A stretch of 64,000 nucleotides of DNA from Rhodanobacter denitrificans (lineage in GTDB: Bacteria; Pseudomonadota; Gammaproteobacteria; Xanthomonadales; Rhodanobacteraceae). Location of the stretch: contig QFPO01000003.1 in NCBI GenBank assembly GCA_003241385.1, positions 620,001 through 684,000 of the forward strand. Direction: 5' to 3'. The translations under genes were made by a program, and so were the position numbers. Shown piece after piece: positions 1-8,536 of the stretch. How positions within the stretch are numbered: position 1 is the first letter of the stretch; each line of letters opens with the position of its first letter. A model generated the notes under the pieces. That model was not told where the DNA came from, ran no database searches, and saw only the letters and a program-made list of their open reading frames with translations.

Positions 1-952
1 TGAACAACCGCTTGGCCAGGCCGCCGCTGCGCAGCGCGCCGAACGCGAACGGCATCGCGCAGAACGCCAGCACCAGCACGCTGAGCGGATAGAACACGCG
101 CTTCCAGTACGCCTCGCGGTAGCGCGAGGCCTCCTGTCCGTTGCGCTCGAGCGTGCGCACCGTGCGGCCGAGGTCGCGCGTGGACATGTAGTCGGTGCGC
201 ACGATGCTGAGCGAGAGCAGCCGCGCGTCCAGGCGCGAATCCCAGTCCATCTGCGGCGCCACGGTGGTATCGGCGTGATCGGCCGCGAACGCCGTGCGGC
301 GCGCCTCGTGCAGCTGCCAGCGCCCGCCGGCATGCGTCGCGCGCGCGGCGAGCATCAGCGTGGCGAGCCTGCCTTCGGCGTCGAACTCGAACACGCGCAC
401 GCCGAACAGTTCCAGCGTGGTGCCGGTGGGCGTATCGAGCGTGCGCGCGCGGCGTGCGCTGACGACCTTGTCGCCGTCGCGCGCCCACAGGCTGCCGCCC
501 TTGGCGAGCGTGACGTCGTTGGACTTGGCGGCCAGCTGCAGCGCCTGCGCGCGCTGGTCGCCCCACGGCGCCAGCGTCTCGCCGATCGCGGTCACGGCCA
601 CCGTCAGCGCCAGCAGCGCCAGCGCCACCGACGCGCAGATGCGCAGCTTGGACAGGCCGGCCGCGCGCAGTGCGGTCAGCTCGCCGCTGCCGGCCAATGC
701 GCCGAGGCCCATCAGGCCGCCGATCAGCGCGGCGTAGCCGAACATCTCGTAGAGCCGGCGCGGCACCGTCAGCAGGATGTAGGTGACGGCCTTGCCGAGT
801 CCGTAGTCGTTCTTGCCGACGTCACCGAGTTCGCCGATCAGCGACATGAACGCGTCGATGCCGACCAGGACCAGCCAGGTCAGCGCGACCGCGCCGAGCA
901 CGGCCTGCGCGACCAGGCGGTCGGTCTGGCGCGGCCACGCGCGCGCGCTCAT
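1..952 (-). CDS. lptG: LPS export ABC transporter permease LptG (3' part outside window)
   Basis: LptG is an inner-membrane permease subunit of the LptB2FG transporter, which extracts lipopolysaccharide from the inner membrane and passes it to LptC. The visible N-terminal 317 codons show an early hydrophobic segment (AVLGAVALTWLVLVGIDAF), the LptF/G-type motif ELTALRAAG in the cytoplasmic coupling region, and a large hydrophilic periplasmic beta domain before a further membrane segment at the window edge. The ATG at 952 overlaps the stop of lptF by four bases (ATGA), so the two are translationally coupled, as in most gammaproteobacteria. The C-terminus, with the last membrane helices, lies beyond base 1. 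The pairing with lptF makes the call firm. Confidence 0.93.
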   Translation of the reverse strand, partial: MSARAWPRQTDRLVAQAVLGAVALTWLVLVGIDAFMSLIGELGDVGKNDYGLGKAVTYILLTVPRRLYEMFGYAALIGGLMGLGALAGSGELTALRAAGLSKLRICASVALALLALTVAVTAIGETLAPWGDQRAQALQLAAKSNDVTLAKGGSLWARDGDKVVSARRARTLDTPTGTTLELFGVRVFEFDAEGRLATLMLAARATHAGGRWQLHEARRTAFAADHADTTVAPQMDWDSRLDARLLSLSIVRTDYMSTRDLGRTVRTLERNGQEASRYREAYWKRVFYPLSVLVLAFCAMPFAFGALRSGGLAKRLF

Positions 953-2067
953 GCCGCGCTCCGCGCCGCACGCGGCCGGCGCAGCTGCTGGCCGCGCCAC
1001 AGCAGCAGTGCCGCGATCGCGATCGTGGCCAGATAGATCCACCAGTAGCCGAGCGCCGGCGCCAGCTTGCCGGCGATCATCCAGGCGCGGCCGAGCACGA
1101 TCGCGTTGGCGTAGATGAAGTAGCACAGGATCGCGATCAGCAGCCGCGCATAGCGCGGCTCGCGCGGATTGGACCGCGCCAGCGGCAGGGCGAGCAGGGT
1201 CAGCACCAGCGCCGACAGCGGCGAGGCCAGCCGCCAGTGCAGCTCGGCGCGCTGGACCAGGTCGTCGCTGCGCCAGAGTTCCGCAGTCGGCGCCGAGCGC
1301 TTGGCGCGGTCGCCGCCGCCGTCGGCCGCGCCGCCGCTCGGCAGCTTGACGTCGTTGCGCTCGAAGCGCATCAGACGGAAGTCGTCGACGCCGATCCGGC
1401 CCTCGACGCGGAAGCCGTCCATCAGCGCCAGATAGCGGCCCTCGCCGTCGGCGTCGTGATACATGTGGCCGGTCGGCGCGGTGATCACGTCGATGCGGCG
1501 CGAGCCGTCCTCCTCGTCGCCGCGCTCGGTCGTCACGAACAATCGCTCGAAGCGCTGGCCGTCGTCGGACATCGCGCCGACGTAGATCACGCCGTCGCTG
1601 CCCGGCAGCGAGACGAACTTGCCCGGCTCCAGACCGGCCACGATCATCGAGCGGTTGGCGTCGTCGAGCAGGCGGTCGGCCAGCCGCACCGAGGCCGGCG
1701 CCAGCCAGAACGAGACCAGCCCGAGCGCGAGCATCGCCGGACCGGCCAGCCACAGCAGCGGCCGGATCAGGCCGCGCAGGTCCAGGCCCGAGGCGGCCAG
1801 CACGGCCATCTCGCTGTCGCGCCAGAGCCGTCCGTAGGCCATCAGCACGCCGAGGAAGATCGCCAGCGGCAGCAGCACGGTCAGACCGTCGATCGTGCGC
1901 AGGCCGATCAGCGCGAACAGCAGATCGGCCGGCGCGCGGCCGCGCGCGATCCGGTTCAGCAGGTCGGCCACCGTGCTGCCGACCGTGATCAGCAGCAGGA
2001 TGACCGTCACGGCGGCGAAGCTCTGGGCCAGCTCGCGCAGCAGATAGCGGTCGATGATTCGCAGCAT
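949..2067 (-). CDS. lptF: LPS export ABC transporter permease LptF
   Basis: LptF is the partner permease of LptG in the LptB2FG lipopolysaccharide exporter. The 372-residue product (E. coli LptF has 366) starts MLRIIDRYLLREL, the usual LptF N-terminus, followed by a membrane helix (FAAVTVILLLITVGSTVADL), the conserved EMAVLAASGLDL coupling motif near residue 95, a periplasmic beta domain and a C-terminal run of helices. An upstream ATG at 2193 would add 42 residues of non-conserved sequence, so I chose the ATG at 2067. It is transcribed divergently from pepA, from the 149-base gap at 2068-2216, and overlaps lptG by four bases. Confidence 0.95.
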   Translation of the reverse strand: MLRIIDRYLLRELAQSFAAVTVILLLITVGSTVADLLNRIARGRAPADLLFALIGLRTIDGLTVLLPLAIFLGVLMAYGRLWRDSEMAVLAASGLDLRGLIRPLLWLAGPAMLALGLVSFWLAPASVRLADRLLDDANRSMIVAGLEPGKFVSLPGSDGVIYVGAMSDDGQRFERLFVTTERGDEEDGSRRIDVITAPTGHMYHDADGEGRYLALMDGFRVEGRIGVDDFRLMRFERNDVKLPSGGAADGGGDRAKRSAPTAELWRSDDLVQRAELHWRLASPLSALVLTLLALPLARSNPREPRYARLLIAILCYFIYANAIVLGRAWMIAGKLAPALGYWWIYLATIAIAALLLWRGQQLRRPRAARSAA

Positions 2068-2216
2068 GCGGTAGAGCGGAGTGGCGGCCGGCGGTTGCGA
2101 GGATAGGGGGTGCGGCCGGCAGCCTGTTAAACTGCCGGGCTGTGCCGCATCCGGTCGCGCAGTGTACCTGCCCGGCCCGCGCGAGCGATTCAAATCCTGT
2201 TGCCCTGGTGCCCGTG
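2068..2216. promoter_or_regulatory. divergent lptF / pepA promoter region
   Basis: This gap must hold promoters for lptF-lptG on one strand and pepA-holC-valS on the other. The best plus-strand -10 candidate is TAAACT at 2128-2133, about 85 bases before the pepA start; I see no convincing -35 box. The AT content around 2126-2133 stands out against the very GC-rich flanks. Assignment is inference from layout. Confidence 0.35.
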
Positions 2217-3710
2217 ATGACTCTGCAGTTCAGCCTGACCCGCCAATCCCCCGAAACCGCCGAGACGCCCTGCGTGGTCGCCGGCCTCTACGAAGACCGC
2301 GTGCTGACCAGCGCGGCGGCGCGGCTGGACGAGCGCTCGGGCGGCGCGATCAAGCGGCTGATCGAGAGCGGCGACGTGACCGGCCGGGCCGGCAGCACGA
2401 CGCTGCTGTTCGGACTGGACGGCGTCGCCGCGCCGCGCGTGCTGCTGGTCGGCCTCGGCGAGCAGAAGAAGCTCGACGCGGCCGTGTTCCACCGCGCCGC
2501 CAACGAGTCGGCGCGCGCGCTCAAGGGTCTGCCGATCGCCGGTGCGGTCTCGACGCTGGCCGAGGTCGACGTGCCGGGCCGCGACCTCGCCTGGAAGCTG
2601 CGCACGCTGGCGCTGGCCGCCGACCATCAGGCGTATCGCTACACGGCTACGTTCAAGCCCAAGGACAAGCCGAAGACGCCGCAGTTCGAGTCGTTCGCGC
2701 TGGCCGTGGCGGCCGAGACCGAGGCCTGCCAGAAGGCGCTGGCCGAAGCAGTCGCGATCGCCAAGGGCGTCCACTTCGCGCGCGAGCTCGGCAATCTGCC
2801 GCCGAACATCTGCAATCCGGCCTATCTGGCCGACCAGGCCCGCTCGATCGCCGACAACCGCGCCGGCGTCAGCCTCGAGGTGCTCGAGCGCGACGACATG
2901 CGCCAGCTCGGCATGGGTTCGCTGCTCGGCGTCGCGCAGGGCTCGGCCAATCCGCCCAAGCTGATCGTGCTGCAGTGGCGCGGCGGCGGCGCCGGCGACA
3001 AGCCGTACGCGTTCGTCGGCAAGGGCATCACGTTCGACACCGGCGGCATCTCGATCAAGCCCGGCGCCGGCATGGAGGAGATGAAGTTCGACATGTGCGG
3101 CGCGGCCGGCGTGCTCGGCGCGTTCGTCGCGGCGGTCGAGCTGAAGCTGCCGCTGAACCTGGTCTGCATCGTGCCGGCGGTCGAGAACATGCCCGACGGC
3201 GCCGCCTACCGGCCCGGCGACATCCTGACCAGCATGTCCGGCCTGACGATCGAGGTGCTCAACACCGACGCCGAAGGCCGCCTGATCCTGTGCGACGCGC
3301 TGACCTATGCGCAACGCTTCGATCCGCAGGTCACGATCGACGCGGCGACGCTGACCGGCGCCTGCGTGGTCGCGCTCGGCAAGCACGCCTCGGGCCTGAT
3401 GACCAAGGACGACGAGCTCGCCGAGCAGCTGCTCGCGGCCGGCCAGGCCACGCACGATCGCGCCTGGCGCCTGCCGCTGTGGGACGACTACCAGGGTCAG
3501 CTCGACTCGGGCTTCGCCGACGTCGCCAACATCGGCGGCAAGTACGCCGGCGCGATCACCGCCGGCTGCTTCCTCGCGCGCTTCACGAACGGCTTCCGCT
3601 GGGCGCATCTGGACGTCGCCGGCACCGCCTGGGACGAGGGCCGCAAGGGTCTGGCGACCGGCCGCCCGGTGCCGCTGCTCGTGCAGTACCTGCTCGACCG
3701 CTGCGCGTGA
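2217..3710 (+). CDS. pepA: leucyl aminopeptidase PepA (M17)
   Basis: This is a cytosolic M17 aminopeptidase that removes N-terminal residues from peptides using two metal ions; in some bacteria PepA also binds DNA as a transcription factor or Xer accessory protein. The 497-residue product (E. coli PepA 503) carries the metal and active-site motifs GKGITFDTGGISIKP, FDMCGAAGVLG, VENMPDGAAYRPGD and the signature NTDAEGRLIL. The start chosen is ATG 2217; a GTG lies directly before it, and longer in-frame starts add unconserved residues. It heads the pepA / membrane protein / holC / valS operon, an order usual in gammaproteobacteria apart from the inserted membrane protein. Confidence 0.96.
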   Translation: MTLQFSLTRQSPETAETPCVVAGLYEDRVLTSAAARLDERSGGAIKRLIESGDVTGRAGSTTLLFGLDGVAAPRVLLVGLGEQKKLDAAVFHRAANESARALKGLPIAGAVSTLAEVDVPGRDLAWKLRTLALAADHQAYRYTATFKPKDKPKTPQFESFALAVAAETEACQKALAEAVAIAKGVHFARELGNLPPNICNPAYLADQARSIADNRAGVSLEVLERDDMRQLGMGSLLGVAQGSANPPKLIVLQWRGGGAGDKPYAFVGKGITFDTGGISIKPGAGMEEMKFDMCGAAGVLGAFVAAVELKLPLNLVCIVPAVENMPDGAAYRPGDILTSMSGLTIEVLNTDAEGRLILCDALTYAQRFDPQVTIDAATLTGACVVALGKHASGLMTKDDELAEQLLAAGQATHDRAWRLPLWDDYQGQLDSGFADVANIGGKYAGAITAGCFLARFTNGFRWAHLDVAGTAWDEGRKGLATGRPVPLLVQYLLDRCA

Positions 3711-4168
3711 ACGCCACGGCGCCCATCGACCCGCTGCAGAAGCGCAAGGCACGGGTGATCTCGACGCTGTTCGGGATCAGCCTGGTGTTCGGCGCAGCGA
3801 TCTTCATCGGCTACCCGCAGCTGGCCGATCCGTCGGCCGCGCAGGCGATCGCCGCCGATCTGCGCGTGAGTCCGCTGAACTTCGCGTACCAGATCGCGAC
3901 CGTCGTGCTGTGCTTCTGGTGGCTCAACCTCGACTCGCGCCAGCTCGAGATTCGCCGCCCGTGGTGGCTCAACCTCGGCGTGGTGCTGCTGACGACGGTG
4001 TTCGTCGCCTACTACCTCTACATGACGCGGCAACCGGGCCAGCGCGCCGGCGCGCTGCTGGCCTTTCTCGGCGTGATCGCCGGCACGTTCTTCTCGGCGG
4101 TGGTCGGCATGACGCTGGCGCTGATGTTCGGTGCCGGGCCGGGCACGTCGTCCGCGCCGGCGATCTGA
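3707..4168 (+). CDS. small four-helix inner-membrane protein, function unknown
   Basis: The 153-residue product begins with a GTG that overlaps the pepA stop by four bases, so it is probably translated by coupling with pepA. Four hydrophobic segments are visible: roughly residues 14-36 (STLFGISLVFGAAIFIGY), 64-82 (QIATVVLCFWWLNL), 90-110 (NLGVVLLTTVFVAYYLY) and 120-145 (LLAFLGVIAGTFFSAVVGM). The N-terminus is short and basic, suggesting it faces the cytoplasm. No catalytic motif is recognisable. Its place between pepA and holC suggests a lineage-specific operon member rather than a part of either enzyme. Confidence 0.8.
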   Translation: MNATAPIDPLQKRKARVISTLFGISLVFGAAIFIGYPQLADPSAAQAIAADLRVSPLNFAYQIATVVLCFWWLNLDSRQLEIRRPWWLNLGVVLLTTVFVAYYLYMTRQPGQRAGALLAFLGVIAGTFFSAVVGMTLALMFGAGPGTSSAPAI

Positions 4169-4178
4169 GCACCGCAGC

Positions 4179-4601
4179 ATGGCCCGCGCCGACTTCTACC
4201 TGATCGACAAGCCGCGCTTCCGCGAGGATCCGCTGCTGCTGGTCTGCGAGCTGGCGCGCCGTGCGTTCGCGAGCGGCCAGCCGACCGCGATCCTGGTGCG
4301 CTCGCTCGACCAGGCCGAGGAACTCGACGCCAAGCTGTGGGAGTTCGACGAATCGGCCTTCATCCCGCATCAGATCGCCGGCGACGACGACGATGCGGTC
4401 ACGCCGGTACTGATCGTGCCGCCCGGCGTCGACGCGGCCGAGCGGCCGCTGCTGATCAACCTGCGCGATGCCTGCGCGACCGGACGCTTCGAGCGCGTGC
4501 TCGAGGTCGTCGCGGCCGACCCGGCCGAGCGCGACGGCTCGCGGCAACGCTGGAGCGAATACAAGCGGCGCGGGCTGGATCTCAAAAAGAACGACATGTG
4601 A
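4179..4601 (+). CDS. holC: DNA polymerase III chi subunit HolC
   Basis: Chi links the clamp loader, through psi, to single-stranded DNA-binding protein at the replication fork. The 140-residue product (E. coli chi 147) has the expected start MARADFYLID and motifs such as LLVCELARRAF, ILVRSLDQAEELD, LWEFDESAFIPHQI and a C-terminal YKRRGLDL. It sits ten bases after the membrane-protein gene and five to six bases before valS, the standard holC-valS pairing, which supports the call more than the modest conservation of chi itself. Confidence 0.92.
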   Translation: MARADFYLIDKPRFREDPLLLVCELARRAFASGQPTAILVRSLDQAEELDAKLWEFDESAFIPHQIAGDDDDAVTPVLIVPPGVDAAERPLLINLRDACATGRFERVLEVVAADPAERDGSRQRWSEYKRRGLDLKKNDM

Positions 4602-4606
4602 CCACC

Positions 4607-7558
4607 ATGGAAAAAAGCTTCGAACCCGGCCAGATCGAGCCGAAGTGGTATGCGCAGTGGGAAGCCCAGGGCCGGTTCGCGCCGAGCGGCGACGGCGATC
4701 CGTACTGCATCCTGCTGCCGCCGCCGAACGTCACCGGCACGCTGCACATGGGGCATGCGTTCCAGCAGACGATCATGGACGCGCTGATCCGCTACCACCG
4801 CATGCGCGGCCGTCGCACGCTGTGGCAGGGCGGCACCGACCACGCCGGCATCGCGACGCAGAAGATCGTCGAGAACCAGCTCGCCGCCGCCGGCCAGTCG
4901 CGTCACGACCTCGGCCGCGCCGCGTTCATCGAGCGCGTCTGGCAGTGGAAGGAACAGTCCGGCTCGACGATCACGCATCAGATGCGCCGGCTCGGCGCGT
5001 CGGTGGACTGGTCGCGCGAGCGCTTCACGATGGACGAGGGCCTGTCGGCCGCGGTGCGCCGCGTGTTCGTGCAGTGGTACCGCGACGGCCTGCTCTACCG
5101 CGGCCGCCGCCTCGTCAACTGGGATCCGGTGCTGCAGACCGCGGTGTCGGACCTAGAGGTCAACAGCGAGGAGCGCGAGGGCTCGCTGTGGTCGATCCGC
5201 TATCCGGCCGCCGACGGCGGCGAGGGCATCGTCGTCGCGACGACGCGACCCGAGACGATGCTCGGCGACGTCGCCGTCGCGGTGCATCCGGACGACGAGC
5301 GCTACGCGCATCTGATCGGCAAAAAGCTGCGTCTGCCGCTGACCGGCCGCGAGATTCCGGTGATCGCCGACGACTATGTCGAGCGCGAGTTCGGCACCGG
5401 CGCGGTCAAGATCACGCCGGCGCATGACACCAACGACTACAAACTTTGGGAACGCCACGTTGATTCCGGTCTGTTCGACGAGCTGCCCGATCGCGGCTTG
5501 CTGTCGATCTTGGATCAGCAGGCGTGCGTCCTTAGTAAAACCGCCAAGACGGGATCGACCTCCCACACGATTCGACAAGCCGCCGAATCCGCGTATTCAG
5601 CGCTTGCAACGCTGGAACTGATCCCCGAGGCCTATCGCGGCCTGGACCGCTTCGCCGCGCGCAAGCAGATCCTCGCCGACCTCGAGGCGCAGGGCCTGCT
5701 GGTCGAGACCAGGAAGCACAAGCTGCAGGTGCCGATCAGCCAGCGCACCGACGCGGTCATCGAGCCGATGCTGACCGATCAGTGGTTCCTCGATCTGACC
5801 AGCGAGACGCGCATCGACGGCAAACCCGGCCCGGGCGGTCGCGTCGCGATCACCGAGCCGGCGCTCGAAGCCGTGCGCAGCGGCGCGATCCGCTTCGTGC
5901 CCGACAACTGGTCGAGCACGTACAACCAGTGGCTCGAGAACATCCAGGACTGGTGCGTCAGCCGCCAGCTGTGGTGGGGCCACCAGATTCCGGCCTGGTA
6001 CGACGAGGCCGGCAACGTCTTCGTCGGCGAGGACGAGGCCGACGCGGTCCGGCACGGCACGGTCACGCCGGTCGGCAAGCTGACCCAGGATGCCGACGTG
6101 CTCGACACCTGGTTCTCCTCGGCGCTGTGGCCGTTCTCGACGATGGGCTGGCCCTCGCAGACGCCGATCGTGGAGAACGGCCGCGTCGTCGCCGACTGGT
6201 CGCGCGACCAGGCCTTCCTGCCGAGCGCGGTGCTGGTCACCGGTTTCGACATCATCTTCTTCTGGGTCGCGCGCATGGTCATGGCGACCCAGTACTTCAC
6301 CGGCAAGGTCCCGTTCCGCGAGGTCTACATCAATGCCATCGTGCGCGACGCCGAAGGCCAGAAGATGTCCAAGTCCAAGGGCAACACGATCGACCCGCTG
6401 GACCTGATCGACGGCATCGACCTCGAGTCGCTGGTCGCCAAATCGACCGCCTCGCTGCTGATCCCGCAGGTGCGCGAGAAGGTCGCCAAGCGGATCCGCA
6501 AGGACTATCCGGACGGCATCACCGCGGTCGGCGCCGATGCGGTCCGCTTCACATTCGCCGCGCTCGCCACCTACGGCCGCACGATCAATTTCGACCTCAA
6601 GCGTGCCGAGGGCTACAAGAACTTCTGCAACAAGCTCTGGAACGCGGCGCGCTTCGTGCTGATGAACGTCGAAGGTCCGCGTGCGGCCACGGCGGCAGCG
6701 CCGGCGACGCCGGCCGAGCACTGGATCCTGTCGCGCCTGTCCGCGACGCTCGAGGAGGTGCAGCGGCAGTTCGCGGTCTACCGCTTCGACCTGGTCGCCC
6801 AGGCGCTCTACGAGTTCGTCTGGAACGACTACTGCGACTGGTTCCTCGAGCTGACCAAGCCGGCGCTCAACGGCGGCGACGAGGCTGCGGCCGCGTCGAC
6901 GCGCACGACGCTGCTGCGCGTGCTCGAGGCGATCCTGCGCGCGCTGCATCCGATCACGCCGTTCATCACCGAGGAGATCTGGCACTCGGTCGCGCCGCTG
7001 GTCGGCGTCGAGGCGGCCAGCGTCTGCGATCGGCCGTATCCGACCGCTGCGGAGTTCGAGGCCGGCCTCGACGCATCGGCGATCGCCGACACCGAATGGC
7101 TGCGCGCCGTGCTCGGCGGCCTGCGCCGCATCCGCAGCGAGATGAACATCGCGCCGGGCAGGCAGATCCCGCTGTTGTTCGCCGGCGGCGGTGTGAGCGA
7201 CCGCACGCGGACCGAGCGCTTCGCCGCGCAGATCGCGTTCCTCGCGCGGACCGAATCGCAGCGCTGGCTCGACGTCGGCGAGGACGAACCGGCCGCCGCG
7301 GCCGCGATCGTCGGCGAGCTGCGCGTGCTGATCCCGCTGGCCGGCCTGATCGACCTGACCGCCGAGCGCGCGCGCCTGGCGCGCGAGATCAAGCGCGTCG
7401 AGGGTGAAATCGCCAAGTGCAACGGCAAGCTCGGCAACGATACCTTCGTCGCCAATGCGCCGGCCGCCGTCGTCGAACAGGAGCGCCAGCGCCTGGCCGA
7501 TTTCACGACGACGCTGGACGGCCTGCGCGAGCAGGCAAGCCGATTGAACGGGGTCTGA
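4607..7558 (+). CDS. valS: valyl-tRNA synthetase ValS with an unusual segment behind the editing site
   Basis: This class I synthetase charges tRNA-Val and hydrolyses mischarged Thr-tRNA-Val in its CP1 editing domain. The 983-residue product (E. coli ValS 951) shows the HIGH-type motif HMGH at 47-50, the editing motif KITPAHDTND at about 268-277 with Lys268, Thr270, Asp274 and Asp277, the KMSKS loop at about 586-590 and a C-terminal coiled coil (LTAERARLAREIKRVEGEI). Residues about 279-338 (5441-5620) do not resemble the usual compact stretch between this motif and PEAYRGLDRF. They are longer and lower in GC than the flanks, but stay in frame. ATG 4607 is preferred; GTG 4598 is an alternative. 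Confidence 0.95.
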   Translation: MEKSFEPGQIEPKWYAQWEAQGRFAPSGDGDPYCILLPPPNVTGTLHMGHAFQQTIMDALIRYHRMRGRRTLWQGGTDHAGIATQKIVENQLAAAGQSRHDLGRAAFIERVWQWKEQSGSTITHQMRRLGASVDWSRERFTMDEGLSAAVRRVFVQWYRDGLLYRGRRLVNWDPVLQTAVSDLEVNSEEREGSLWSIRYPAADGGEGIVVATTRPETMLGDVAVAVHPDDERYAHLIGKKLRLPLTGREIPVIADDYVEREFGTGAVKITPAHDTNDYKLWERHVDSGLFDELPDRGLLSILDQQACVLSKTAKTGSTSHTIRQAAESAYSALATLELIPEAYRGLDRFAARKQILADLEAQGLLVETRKHKLQVPISQRTDAVIEPMLTDQWFLDLTSETRIDGKPGPGGRVAITEPALEAVRSGAIRFVPDNWSSTYNQWLENIQDWCVSRQLWWGHQIPAWYDEAGNVFVGEDEADAVRHGTVTPVGKLTQDADVLDTWFSSALWPFSTMGWPSQTPIVENGRVVADWSRDQAFLPSAVLVTGFDIIFFWVARMVMATQYFTGKVPFREVYINAIVRDAEGQKMSKSKGNTIDPLDLIDGIDLESLVAKSTASLLIPQVREKVAKRIRKDYPDGITAVGADAVRFTFAALATYGRTINFDLKRAEGYKNFCNKLWNAARFVLMNVEGPRAATAAAPATPAEHWILSRLSATLEEVQRQFAVYRFDLVAQALYEFVWNDYCDWFLELTKPALNGGDEAAAASTRTTLLRVLEAILRALHPITPFITEEIWHSVAPLVGVEAASVCDRPYPTAAEFEAGLDASAIADTEWLRAVLGGLRRIRSEMNIAPGRQIPLLFAGGGVSDRTRTERFAAQIAFLARTESQRWLDVGEDEPAAAAAIVGELRVLIPLAGLIDLTAERARLAREIKRVEGEIAKCNGKLGNDTFVANAPAAVVEQERQRLADFTTTLDGLREQASRLNGV

Positions 7559-7720
7559 GGCCGCCTCCCATCTCCGCCGCGCCGCCCTGACCGGATCGTG
7601 ATCTGGTTCGCAGTCCGCAGCATCGTTTGCCATGTCTCATGGTCCCGGCGCGGCGATAGCGACGTGCACACGAACGGACGCGGTCGCGCGGACCGCCGCC
7701 CCTCCCACAGGCACTCTCGA
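7559..7720. promoter_or_regulatory. upstream region of the exopolysaccharide locus with CRP/Clp-like site
   Basis: This 162-base gap separates valS from the EPS locus. It holds CGTGA-TCTGGT-TCGCA at 7597-7612, which matches the CRP/Clp consensus TGTGA-N6-TCACA at eight of ten positions. It overlaps an imperfect dyad CCGGATC-GT-GATCTGG (7591-7606). A second perfect dyad, CCATG-TCT-CATGG, lies at 7630-7642. I find no convincing -10/-35 pair. Clp is known to activate EPS genes in Xanthomonas; its action here is inference. Confidence 0.35.
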
Positions 7721-8536
7721 ATGATCGATCTGCACTGCCACCTCCTGCCCGGCATCGACGACGGCGCGACCGGTCTGGACGCGTCGATCGCGATGGCGAG
7801 GATCGCCAGCGCCGACGGCATCCGCGTGGTGGCGTGCACGCCCCACGACTATCCGGGCATGTACGACAACCGTCCGGAGCAGATCCGGGCGGCGGTCGCC
7901 AGGCTGCAGTCGGCGCTGTCCGAGGAGGGTATCCAACTCACGCTACTCGCCGGGGCCGACGTGCACCTGCGGCCCGGACTGACCGGGCTGGTTCGGGATG
8001 GAAGCGTGGCGACGCTGGCCGGTTCGCGCTACCTGCTGCTCGAACCGCCGCATCACGTCGCCCCGCCCCGCTTCGAGGAAACGCTGAACGCGCTGCTGTC
8101 GGCCGGCATCGTGCCGGTCCTCACCCATCCGGAGCGGCTGAGCTGGGTCGAGAACCACTATGCGACCTTCGTGAACGCCGCCGGCCGTGGCGTCTGGCTG
8201 CAGGTCACGGCCGGCGCGTTGACGGGCCGGTTCGGGCAACGTGCGCGCTACTGGGCCGAGCGCTTCGTCGGCGAGGGACACGCCCATCTGCTGGCGACCG
8301 ATGCACACGACACGAAGCACCGCCCACCGCTGCTCGCCGAGGCACGCGATGCGGCCGCCGCCCTGGTCGGCGTGGAAGAGGCCGAGCATCTGGTGCGGAC
8401 GCGGCCGCGCGGGATCGTCGACGACGTCCCGCCCGATGCGCTGCCGCCGTCAGCCGCGACCGGCTCGCGCGCGCTCGGGCGCTTCCGGCGACGGCTGCAG
8501 CGCGTCGGCGCGCCGCGCACGGAAACGTGGTCATGA
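7721..8536 (+). CDS. CpsB/YwqE-type PHP-domain tyrosine-protein phosphatase
   Basis: This family removes phosphate from the tyrosine-rich tail of the polysaccharide co-polymerase/autokinase and so controls capsule or EPS assembly. The 271-residue product begins MIDLHCHLLPGIDDGA, the PHP metal-binding HxH start of CpsB, and has VACTPHDYPGM, VLTHPERLSWVE and LATDAHDT as further metal ligands. It replaces the low-molecular-weight phosphatase Wzb usual in Gram-negative wza-wzb-wzc clusters; the partner autokinase is two genes downstream (9410-11680). The start is ATG 7721, since an earlier in-frame ATG at 7598 adds unconserved residues. Its last bases overlap the next gene (ATGA). Confidence 0.9.
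   Translation: MIDLHCHLLPGIDDGATGLDASIAMARIASADGIRVVACTPHDYPGMYDNRPEQIRAAVARLQSALSEEGIQLTLLAGADVHLRPGLTGLVRDGSVATLAGSRYLLLEPPHHVAPPRFEETLNALLSAGIVPVLTHPERLSWVENHYATFVNAAGRGVWLQVTAGALTGRFGQRARYWAERFVGEGHAHLLATDAHDTKHRPPLLAEARDAAAALVGVEEAEHLVRTRPRGIVDDVPPDALPPSAATGSRALGRFRRRLQRVGAPRTETWS

Noticed and set aside
2190..3752. A 520-codon minus-strand frame opposite pepA
   Set aside because: Antisense shadow of a strongly conserved M17 peptidase.
5441..5620. A pair of compensating frameshifts as the cause of the odd valS segment
   Set aside because: The other two frames of this stretch do not give the expected ValS sequence either, and the frame is open throughout; a true sequence difference is more likely, though only raw reads could exclude an assembly error.
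5597..7633. A 678-codon minus-strand frame opposite valS
   Set aside because: It mirrors the coding strand; the product is of low complexity (Arg, Asp, Ala) and the valS frame is unmistakable.
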